19,712 bases of DNA from Oscillospiraceae bacterium (GTDB lineage Bacteria; Bacillota; Clostridia; Oscillospirales; Oscillospiraceae), in NCBI GenBank assembly GCA_015068335.1, contig SVKT01000014.1:1-19712 (forward strand), given 5' to 3'. The translations under genes were made by a program, and so were the position numbers. Of this stretch, positions 14,308 through 19,712 are shown piece after piece. Position 1 is the stretch's first letter. Each line of letters starts with the position of its first letter. A model generated the notes under the pieces. That model was not told where the DNA came from. It was given only the letters and a program-made list of their open reading frames with translations, and did not search any database.

Positions 14308-14793
14308 ATGGCTGATACGAGAATGCAGGTACATATCGTGCCTATGACGGCGGAGCATCTGGACGAGGTGGCAGAACTGGAACGCATCTGCTTCTCCGTG
14401 CCCTGGTCCCGCAATATGCTGGCAGAGGAACTGGACAATCTGCTCTCGGCCTTCCTGGTGGCGCTGGACAGCAGCGGCGCCGTGGTGGGCTATGCCGGAT
14501 TGCAGGTGGTTCTGGACGAAGGCTACATCACCAATGTGGCGGTGCGGCCCGACTGCCGCCGGCAGGGGATCGCCGGCAAACTGCTGCAAGTCTTTCTGGA
14601 CTTTGCGCAGGGCAACAAACTGGCATTTCTGACCTTGGAGGTGCGCGCCTCCAACTATGACGCCATCGCCCTCTACGGCAGCCGCGGTTTCCGCAGCGTG
14701 GGCCGGCGGAAGAACTACTATGAGCATCCCAAGGAGGATGCCATCATTATGACAAGGAACTTTGACTATGGAACTGCGGATACCGACGCGTGA
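14308..14793 (+). CDS. rimI: ribosomal protein S18-alanine N-acetyltransferase
   Basis: 161-residue GNAT enzyme predicted to acetylate the N-terminal Ala of ribosomal protein S18. Typical RimI features are CFSVPWSRNML (28-38), the acetyl-CoA loop RRQGIA (84-89), EVRASN..AI.LY...GF (111-128) and the RKNYY...DAIIM ending (134-148). A ~10-residue tail (FDYGTADTDA) extends past the usual end because the next gene starts inside it. GAGGAG (14293-14298) precedes the ATG by 9 nt. It overlaps the following GNAT gene by 26 nt and lies two genes before tsaD, its usual partner. Confidence 0.93.
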   Translation: MADTRMQVHIVPMTAEHLDEVAELERICFSVPWSRNMLAEELDNLLSAFLVALDSSGAVVGYAGLQVVLDEGYITNVAVRPDCRRQGIAGKLLQVFLDFAQGNKLAFLTLEVRASNYDAIALYGSRGFRSVGRRKNYYEHPKEDAIIMTRNFDYGTADTDA

Positions 14794-15367
14794 GGCGCTG
14801 CGGGACTTTTACAACATCCATATGAAAGAGGCCTTCCCCCCGGCGGAATTGAAGCCCCTGTCCGCCATTGAGCGGATGTGGAGGGACGGCTGGTATAAGC
14901 CCTACTGCCTGTATGACGATGGCGGCACGGAAGTTGTGGGCTGCGCCTTTTTGTGGCTGGGGCACGACGGCTGGGGACTGCTGGATTACCTGTGCGTCTG
15001 CGCCGCTCGGCGCAACGACGGTCTCGGCGCGGTGATGCTGCGCCTGCTGCCGAAAGCGGAACCGGGTATGGTCATCTTCGGCGAGGCGGAGGCCCCCGTC
15101 CACGCCCCTGACCCTGCGATGGCGGAGCGACGGCTGGGCTTCTATCGGCGCTGCGGCCTGCGCGCGGCGGGCTATGACACGGAGATTTTCGGCGTCCACT
15201 ATAAAACGCTGTATCTGGCAGAGCGAAATGTGGCGGACGAAGAACTGATGGCGGAGCATCGCTTTGTCTACCAAAACTCCTTTACACCAGAGAAATACCA
15301 AATGTTTGTCCGCATCCCCTGCGACCCTGAAATCGCCCCGGGCCAACAGGTGGCGTGGGATCAATGA
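14768..15367 (+). CDS. GNAT-family acetyltransferase
   Basis: 199 residues. The acetyl-CoA-binding strand-loop-helix LLDYLCVCAARRNDGLGAVM (about residues 71-90, with RNDGLG as the R/QxxGxG motif) marks it as a GNAT protein. The FYRRCGL segment further on is the usual C-terminal half of the fold. The last ~50 residues (after HYKTLYLA) are an extension I do not recognise. The ATG at 14768 has AAGGA (14754-14758) 9 nt upstream; the in-frame TTG at 14762 would be too close to it. It sits between rimI and tsaD in one transcription unit, overlapping rimI by 26 nt. Acceptor substrate is unknown. Confidence 0.87.
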   Translation: MELRIPTREALRDFYNIHMKEAFPPAELKPLSAIERMWRDGWYKPYCLYDDGGTEVVGCAFLWLGHDGWGLLDYLCVCAARRNDGLGAVMLRLLPKAEPGMVIFGEAEAPVHAPDPAMAERRLGFYRRCGLRAAGYDTEIFGVHYKTLYLAERNVADEELMAEHRFVYQNSFTPEKYQMFVRIPCDPEIAPGQQVAWDQ

Positions 15368-15385
15368 GAGAAAGAAGGTCTTGCT

Positions 15386-16393
15386 GTGAAAATACTGGCT
15401 TTTGAATCCTCCTGTGACGAAACCGCCGTTGCGGTGGTGGAGGATGGCCGGAACGTCCTTTCCGATGCCATCGCCTCTCAGGTGGACATCCACGCCATCT
15501 ATGGCGGCGTGGTGCCGGAGATCGCCTCCCGCAAGCATACGGAGGTCATCGCGGCGTTGACGGAGCAGGCGCTGAAAGAGGCGAACTGCACCCGGCAGGA
15601 CATCGACGCCGTGGCGGTGACCTATGCCCCCGGTCTCATCGGCGCGGTGCTGGTGGGATTGAGTTTTGCCAAGTCTATGGCCTTTGGTCTGGGCGTGCCC
15701 CTGATCCCCGTGCATCACATCCGCGGACACATCGCCGCCAACTATCTGGCCTTCCCGGAACTGGAACCGCCCTTCCTGGCGCTGGCTATCTCCGGCGGCA
15801 ATACCCTGCTCATCGACGTGCGCAGTTATACGGATATGGAGATTTTGGGCGCGACCCGGGACGATGCGGCAGGCGAGTGCTTTGACAAGGCGGCCCGCGT
15901 GCTGGGCCTGCCTTATCCCGGCGGACGGCCTATGGACGAATTGGCGCAGACTTCTGCCGGCGGCGTGTACAAACTGCCCCAGGCCCACGTGGACGGCGCC
16001 CCGCTGGATCTGAGTTTTTCCGGTTTGAAGACTGCGGTGGTCAATCTGGCCCACCACGCCGAGCAGGTGGGAGAGGAACTGGACCGCGGCGCGCTGGCCC
16101 GGGACTTTGCCCAGGCGGTCAGCGACGCCCTGGTGCCCCGCGTGGTGGAAGCCGCCCGGCTGGCGGGACGCAAGACCGTTGTGGCGGCCGGCGGTGTGGC
16201 GGCAAATTCCATCATTCGTGGCGATTTGGAGCGCGCCTGCCGTGAGAACGATCTGCGGCTGTTTATGCCGCCGCTGAAACTGTGCGGCGACAACGGCGCA
16301 ATGGTCGGCGCACAGGGCTATTACGAATATCTGGCCGGCCACACGGCGGGAATGGATCTGAACGCCTACGCCACCCGCGACATTGCCGAATAA
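15386..16393 (+). CDS. tsaD: tRNA t6A threonylcarbamoyltransferase subunit
   Basis: 335 residues, the usual size. Transfers the threonylcarbamoyl group to A37 of ANN-decoding tRNAs, working with TsaB and TsaE, in the cytoplasm. Visible family marks are the FESSCDETA start, GGVVPEIASRKH (40-51), the HHIRGH metal site with H111 and H115, the ISGGNT nucleotide-binding segment, DDAAGECFDKAARVLGLPYPGG and FSGLKTAV, and the C-terminal CGDNGAMV. The GTG start at 15386 is supported by AGAAGG 7 nt upstream and the family's MKIL-type beginning. tsaB and tsaE, commonly adjacent to rimI and tsaD in Firmicutes, are not in this window. A strong terminator follows. Confidence 0.97.
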   Translation: MKILAFESSCDETAVAVVEDGRNVLSDAIASQVDIHAIYGGVVPEIASRKHTEVIAALTEQALKEANCTRQDIDAVAVTYAPGLIGAVLVGLSFAKSMAFGLGVPLIPVHHIRGHIAANYLAFPELEPPFLALAISGGNTLLIDVRSYTDMEILGATRDDAAGECFDKAARVLGLPYPGGRPMDELAQTSAGGVYKLPQAHVDGAPLDLSFSGLKTAVVNLAHHAEQVGEELDRGALARDFAQAVSDALVPRVVEAARLAGRKTVVAAGGVAANSIIRGDLERACRENDLRLFMPPLKLCGDNGAMVGAQGYYEYLAGHTAGMDLNAYATRDIAE

Positions 16394-16403
16394 AGCACCC
16401 CCG

Positions 16404-16441
16404 ACTTCGGATATCCTATCAAGGATGTCCGAAGTTTTTTT
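16404..16441 (+). terminator. terminator of the polA-tsaD operon
   Basis: A 13-bp stem with one wobble, ACTTCGGATATCC (16404-16416) / GGATGTCCGAAGT (16423-16435), then six to seven T. It is followed by a second perfect hairpin GCGGGC-GAT-GCCCGC (16453-16467) just before the OPT gene. Confidence 0.93.
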
Positions 16442-16495
16442 GCGCCGTCGGTGCGGGCGATGCCCGCGCGTCGCCGGTGGGATAAGGAGAAGCAT

Positions 16496-18391
16496 ATGGA
16501 AGAAAAGAACTACCGGCCCTTCATACCGGCCGACCGTGTGGTTCCGGAACTGACGCCGTTTGCCGTGGTGCTGGGCGGTCTGCTGGCCATCATTTTCGGC
16601 GGTGCAAACGCCTATCTGGGCCTGCGGGTGGGTCTGACGGTCTCCGCCTCCATCCCGGCGGCGGTGGTCTCTATGGGCGTGATCCGCTTCGTGTTCCGGC
16701 GCAGTTCTATTCTGGAAAACAACGTGGTGCAGACCATCGGCTCTGCCGGAGAATCCGTGGCGGCCGGCGCCATCTTCACGCTGCCGGCGCTGTTTATGTG
16801 GGCGGCGGAGGGCGTGTGCGACACGCCCTCCCTCTGGCAGATCGGTCTGCTGGCCCTGTGCGGCGGTGTGCTGGGCGTTATGATGATGATCCCCCTGCGC
16901 AGCGCCCTGATCGTGCAGGAGCACGGCGTCTTGCGCTATCCCGAGGGCACCGCCTGCGCCGGCGTGCTGATGGCCGGCGAAGAGAAAGGCAGCGGTGCGG
17001 CCACGGTGTTCTGGGGCGTGGGCATTTCGGCGGTTTACAAATTCCTTGCCGATGGACTGAAAGTCTTTCCCAGTGAGGTGGACTACACCATCCCCGCCTA
17101 TAAAGGCGCGGGGTTCGGCGTGGACGTGCTGCCGGCGCTTGCGGGTGTAGGCTATATCTGCGGCCCCCGCATCGCGTCCTATATGTTCGCGGGCAGTGTC
17201 GCGGCGTGGTTGGTGCTGATGCCGCTGATCGCGCTGTTCGGCGGCGAAGCGGTGATCTATCCCGCGGAGGTGAGCGTTGCGGCACTCTGGCAGCAAAGCG
17301 GTACCTGGGGCTTGTGGAGCACCTTCATCCGCTATATTGGCGCCGGGGCGCTGGCGGCAGGCGGCATTTTCAGCCTGATCAAAACGCTGCCAATGATCGC
17401 CCGCACCTTCCGTGCGGCTTTCCGGCAGTATGGCAGGCGATCGGGCAGTACCCTGCGCACCCAGCAGGATATTTCCACCGCCGTAGTGCTGTGCGTCAGC
17501 GGGGCGGTGGGGCTGTTCCTGTGGCTGTTTCCCGGTATTCCGGTGGATTTCGCCGGTGCGCTGATGATCCTGATCTTCGGCTTCTTCTTTGCCACGGTCT
17601 CCTCCCGTATGGTGGGGCTCATCGGCGCCTCCAACAATCCGGTGTCCGGTATGTCCATCGCCACGCTGCTCATCGCCGCCACGCTGCTCAAAGCCGGCGG
17701 CGCGGACGGCGGGGAGGGAATGGTGGGCGCCATCGCCATCGGGTCCGTGATCTGCATCATTGCCGCCATTGCCGGTGACTGCTCCCAGGATCTGAAAACC
17801 GGATTCCTGCTGGGCGCGACCCCCAGACGCCAGCAGGTCGGCGAACTGATCGGCGTGACGGTCTCCGCCGTGGCCATCGGTGCGATTTTGTATCTGCTCA
17901 ACGCTGCGTGGGGCTTTGGCTCAGAGCAACTGGGCGCGCCGCAGGCTGTGATGATGAAACTGCTGGTGGAGGGTGTTATGGAGGGGGACCTCCCTTGGAC
18001 GCTGGTCTTTACCGGTGTGTTTCTGGCGGCGGTCATCGAGATTTTGGGTCTGCCGGTGCTGCCGGTGGCCATCGGCATCTATCTGCCCATCCACCTCAAC
18101 GCCGCCATTATGCTGGGCGGTCTGGTGCGCCTCTGGGTGGAAAAGAGAAGCGGTGCCGGGGAAGAGGCGGAAACCGAAGCGGTGCAGAGGGGCATCCTGT
18201 ATTCCTCCGGCCTCATCGCCGGGGAAGGCGTGGTGGGCATCCTCCTGGCGGTGCTGGCGGTGCTGGGCGTGGATCTGGATCGTTCTGCCGTGCTGTATCT
18301 GGGCCGAGGCGGCGCGCTGGCGGCCTTTGGGGCGCTGCTGGCGTCTTTTGGATGGTTTGCCCTTCGGCGGACGGCGCGGAAGGAGGGCTGA
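16496..18391 (+). CDS. OPT-family oligopeptide transporter
   Basis: A 631-residue polytopic membrane protein with well over a dozen hydrophobic segments. The N-terminus (RPFIPADRVVPELTPFAVVLG), the FGGANAYLGLRVGLTVSASIP region, NNVVQTIGSAGESVAAGAIFTLPA and the RYPEGTACAGVL block are characteristic of prokaryotic OPT transporters. These move small peptides or metal-chelating peptides, usually by proton coupling. A central polar loop (about residues 305-330) and the downstream GNNPVSGMS-like segment (SNNPVSGMS) also fit. The ATG at 16496 has AAGGAGA 5 nt upstream. No promoter is seen in the 55 GC-rich bases after the tsaD terminator, so it may be expressed by read-through. A small PqqD-like gene follows after one base. 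Confidence 0.93.
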   Translation: MEEKNYRPFIPADRVVPELTPFAVVLGGLLAIIFGGANAYLGLRVGLTVSASIPAAVVSMGVIRFVFRRSSILENNVVQTIGSAGESVAAGAIFTLPALFMWAAEGVCDTPSLWQIGLLALCGGVLGVMMMIPLRSALIVQEHGVLRYPEGTACAGVLMAGEEKGSGAATVFWGVGISAVYKFLADGLKVFPSEVDYTIPAYKGAGFGVDVLPALAGVGYICGPRIASYMFAGSVAAWLVLMPLIALFGGEAVIYPAEVSVAALWQQSGTWGLWSTFIRYIGAGALAAGGIFSLIKTLPMIARTFRAAFRQYGRRSGSTLRTQQDISTAVVLCVSGAVGLFLWLFPGIPVDFAGALMILIFGFFFATVSSRMVGLIGASNNPVSGMSIATLLIAATLLKAGGADGGEGMVGAIAIGSVICIIAAIAGDCSQDLKTGFLLGATPRRQQVGELIGVTVSAVAIGAILYLLNAAWGFGSEQLGAPQAVMMKLLVEGVMEGDLPWTLVFTGVFLAAVIEILGLPVLPVAIGIYLPIHLNAAIMLGGLVRLWVEKRSGAGEEAETEAVQRGILYSSGLIAGEGVVGILLAVLAVLGVDLDRSAVLYLGRGGALAAFGALLASFGWFALRRTARKEG

Positions 18392-18392
18392 A

Positions 18393-18734
18393 ATGCGGGC
18401 GGCGAGAAAAAACTTTTTGGACTGCATCCCTGCGATTCCTCATACCACCAACTGGGAGGAGCAGGATGGCATCGTTACGATCCATATGACCCATCGCGGC
18501 TTGTTTGCCGCTGTGGCACAGTGGTGCTTCCGCCGCCCGCGGGTCAGTCATATCCGCCTGGATGCCTGTTCCAGTTTTGTGTTCCGGAGCATCGACGGGC
18601 AGCGGACGGTGGAAGATCTGGCCCGGCTGGTGGACGTCCGGTTCGGCGGAGAAGCGGCACCGCTGTACGGGCGGCTGGTCCGTTTTTTGCAGATTTTGCG
18701 GAACAATCGCTTCATAGAATACCGAAATATGTAG
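18393..18734 (+). CDS. PqqD-like (RRE-fold) small protein
   Basis: 113 residues. From about residue 52 it follows the PqqD pattern: a short strand then LD..SS.VF.SIDG (56-69), RTVEDLA (71-77), a helix F..EA..LY.RL..FL..L (84-102) and a final NRFI (105-108). PqqD and related domains bind leader peptides of RiPPs and hand them to modifying enzymes, but many stand-alone members have no known role. The N-terminal ~45 residues (with W21 and a basic FRRPR stretch) are less typical. AGGAGGG (18381-18387) lies 5 nt before the ATG, and the gene begins one base after the OPT stop, so the two are translated together. No precursor peptide or radical SAM gene is next to it. Confidence 0.82.
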   Translation: MRAARKNFLDCIPAIPHTTNWEEQDGIVTIHMTHRGLFAAVAQWCFRRPRVSHIRLDACSSFVFRSIDGQRTVEDLARLVDVRFGGEAAPLYGRLVRFLQILRNNRFIEYRNM

Positions 18735-19343
18735 AATACCCGCTGGAATGGATGGAAAAGAGCCGGGAAAAATGCAGAAACAAATTTTGCAAGCGGTTGT
18801 ATCCGAAAATGGGGTCGGATTTGACGGAACAGAGGTCGCCGATGCAGGACGGTAAAGAAGTGAGGGCAGTCCTTGCAGGGGATTGAAAAAAAGCGGTGTA
18901 AAAGCAACAGAAAAATTCCCAAAAGGTTGTTATGTAAAGTCGTAACCTGATTTTCCAAGAGGGGACAACTTAGGTTGCGCGGACTGTAAGAAACTGGGAA
19001 AAATGACGGAAACCATTGAAATACAAGAGGAAAATGAGTGTGGAAAACTGTGTGGAAAATGTGAATAACTTCTTGTAAATGTGGATTATTAATTTTTTTA
19101 TGTAAAGAAACATAAAGCGGGAAGCAGGCCGGAAACCGTCAGTCAAGAAAAAATTTTTGCAGAAAAAGAGGGAAATCAGAGAAATTTAATTGTGCGATTT
19201 TCTGACTTGACAGTGCTTTTTTCGACAAATTCCAAAATGCGCCGACAAAATGAGAAAAATATTTTGCAGGAAAACTTGTAATTATACAAAACGTATTCTT
19301 TCTGGCTTTAAAGCCGCGCAGAAAGCGGCTGTGGAAATTGGTG
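18735..19343. other. AT-rich gene-free region
   Basis: About 600 bp without a supported gene. The base composition drops sharply toward AT after about 18890. It holds TATGTAAAG twice (about 18931 and 19097), an inverted repeat TTATGT-N6-ACATAA near 19096-19113, the palindrome TTGTA-ATTA-TACAA near 19276-19289, and a cluster of DnaA-box-like 9-mers at 19039-19088. A short AAAGCCGC...GCGGCT stem occurs near 19310-19330. No clear terminator follows the PqqD-like gene. Confidence 0.6.
19039..19088. promoter_or_regulatory. cluster of DnaA-box-like sites
   Basis: Four 9-mers in one orientation: TGTGGAAAA (19039-19047), TGTGGAAAA (19051-19059), TGTGAATAA (19060-19068, exact complement of TTATTCACA, a consensus DnaA box) and TGTGGATTA (19080-19088). 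An AT-rich stretch (TTATTAATTTTTTTATG) follows directly and could unwind easily. Such clusters occur at replication origins and at DnaA-titrating or DnaA-regulated sites. No dnaA gene is in the window. Confidence 0.5.
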
Positions 19344-19372
19344 TTGACGATAGAGAAAAAATATGGTATGAT
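19344..19372 (+). promoter_or_regulatory. tRNA promoter
   Basis: TTGACG (19344-19349), a 17-nt spacer, and TATGAT (19367-19372). It is placed about 20 nt before the broken tRNA-Thr half and also drives the intact tRNA behind it. Confidence 0.85.
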
Positions 19373-19392
19373 TGCCGTCGGCTGAAAGACTT

Positions 19393-19431
19393 GCTGGTGT
19401 AGCTCAGCCGGTAGAGCAACTGATTCGTAAT
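19393..19431 (+). pseudogene. truncated tRNA-Thr(CGU), 5' half only
   Basis: GCTGGTG acceptor strand, complete D-arm (AGCTCAGCCGGTAGAGC) and anticodon strand with loop (CTGATTCGTAA). The match to a tRNA then stops right after the loop: the second anticodon strand, T-arm and acceptor strand are missing and 30 unrelated bases follow. It differs from the intact copy at 19462 at three positions, including the acceptor pair position 7 (G here, A there), so it is not a simple recent duplicate. It lies directly behind the promoter and is presumably the original tRNA gene. Confidence 0.85.
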
Positions 19432-19461
19432 TTCTATATCACCCCGCATACAAGTTCATAA

Positions 19462-19537
19462 GCTGGTATAGCTCAGTCGGTAGAGCAGCTGATTCGTAAT
19501 CAGCAGGTCGCAGGTTCGAGTCCCGTTACCAGCTCCA
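19462..19537 (+). tRNA. tRNA-Thr(CGU)
   Basis: A full 76-nt cloverleaf with encoded CCA. Acceptor GCTGGTA (19462-19468) pairs with TACCAGC (19527-19533), followed by T and CCA. The D-arm is intact. The anticodon stem GCTGA/TCAGC encloses loop TTCGTAA with anticodon CGT, reading Thr codon ACG. The T-loop TTCGAGT is standard. It is read from the promoter at 19344-19372 through the broken half, so it must be released from a longer precursor. Confidence 0.96.
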
Positions 19538-19573
19538 AAAACGCTCAAAAACTACGGTTTTTGGGCGTTTTTA
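19537..19573 (+). terminator. terminator after tRNA-Thr
   Basis: A 15-bp stem with one wobble, AAAAACGCTCAAAAA (19537-19551) / TTTTTGGGCGTTTTT (19558-19572), with a 6-nt loop. Its T-rich arm doubles as the tail. It begins at the last base of the tRNA CCA. Confidence 0.85.
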
Positions 19574-19594
19574 GTTCTAAATTGTTCTAATTGC

Positions 19595-19699
19595 TTGACC
19601 CACATTTTTGGGATTTGACCCATAACGCACTGATTACGAATCAGTTCTTCGAAAAAGAAATTATCTGAGCAAACCCTCAAGACTCACCTTTGACCCACA
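19595..19699. repeat. TTGACCCACA direct repeats
   Basis: Three 10-bp repeats: TTGACCCACA (19595-19604), TTGACCCATA (19615-19624) and TTGACCCACA (19690-19699). Just before them GTTCTAA occurs twice with a 10-bp period (19574-19580, 19584-19590). Short spaced repeats beside a tRNA gene are what arm-type binding sites of a tyrosine recombinase look like, but the protein itself is not in the window. Confidence 0.55.
19630..19644 (-). repeat. inverted copy of the tRNA-Thr anticodon arm
   Basis: CTGATTACGAATCAG is the exact reverse complement of CTGATTCGTAATCAG, the anticodon stem-loop of the intact tRNA-Thr (19489-19503). The broken half shares its first 12 bases (19420-19431). A 15-base exact match this close is very unlikely by chance. 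It is a candidate attachment or recombination sequence. Confidence 0.65.
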
Positions 19700-19712
19700 C
19701 GGGAACAAAGAG

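Noticed and set aside
14747..17296. 849-codon minus-strand open frame opposite rimI, tsaD and the OPT gene
   Set aside because: Spans several unrelated plus-strand genes and an intergenic terminator; His/Gln/Arg-rich shadow of high-GC coding.
18748..18855. Possible 35-codon gene after the PqqD-like gene, considered as a RiPP precursor
   Set aside because: No good ribosome site, no Cys/Ser/Thr-rich core or repeated motif, and no sign of selection that I can see; too weak to call.
19604..19630. Degenerate T-arm on the minus strand next to the inverted anticodon arm, implying a second broken tRNA
   Set aside because: GGGTCAAATCCC only loosely resembles a T-arm, its loop is one base short, and the same bases form part of the TTGACCCA repeat.

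Overview
The window looks like chromosomal DNA of a gut-type member of class Clostridia, probably Oscillospiraceae/Ruminococcaceae. The coding regions are GC-rich (roughly 60% by eye), Shine-Dalgarno sites are strong, TTG and GTG starts are used, sigma-A promoters are near consensus, and there is a SCIFF ranthipeptide locus, a clostridial hallmark. The genus cannot be fixed from this sequence alone.

Layout. (1) 1-160: a 5S rRNA gene with its terminator, the tail of an rRNA operon entering from the left. (2) 230-3710: small accessory genes in both orientations. They are a membrane-anchored protein of unknown function, a DUF4870/Tic20-like membrane protein, a DUF1653 protein, a protein with a Lar-like zinc ribbon, a FlaR/adenylate-kinase-like P-loop protein and an AT-rich three-helix membrane protein. 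(3) 3775-6845: a RiPP operon consisting of the SCIFF precursor (scfA), a small intrinsic terminator, the radical SAM/SPASM maturase (scfB), and a PLP-dependent Orn/Lys/Arg decarboxylase-fold enzyme joined to scfB by a TGATG overlap. (4) 6850-10660: minus-strand metabolic genes, with NADP-isocitrate dehydrogenase followed by an SGNH hydrolase, and adenine deaminase transcribed separately. (5) 10717-16441: a plus-strand housekeeping operon polA - EamA permease - rimI - GNAT - tsaD. (6) 16496-18734: an OPT-family oligopeptide transporter followed after one base by a small stand-alone PqqD-like (RiPP recognition element fold) protein. (7) 18735-19712: an AT-rich gene-free stretch with four DnaA-box-like 9-mers, then a consensus promoter reading into a broken tRNA-Thr(CGU) 5' half, an intact tRNA-Thr(CGU) and its terminator. 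The last ~140 bases carry 10-bp repeats and an inverted copy of the tRNA anticodon arm, and look like the end of an integrative element.

How the genes work together. scfA encodes a Cys-rich peptide and scfB is expected to install its thioether cross-link(s). The terminator between them probably keeps peptide mRNA in excess. The peptide has Gly where the one mapped SCIFF cross-link uses Thr37, and it carries a seventh Cys. The OPT transporter/PqqD-like pair 12 kb away is a second locus with peptide-handling potential; any link to SCIFF is inference. rimI and tsaD are a usual pair (S18 acetylation, tRNA t6A), but their common partners tsaB and tsaE are absent here.

Most worth checking: the variant SCIFF precursor; the OPT-PqqD pair; the tRNA-Thr half plus intact tRNA junction with its att-like sequences; the DnaA-box cluster; and a possible ACG start in the isocitrate dehydrogenase gene.
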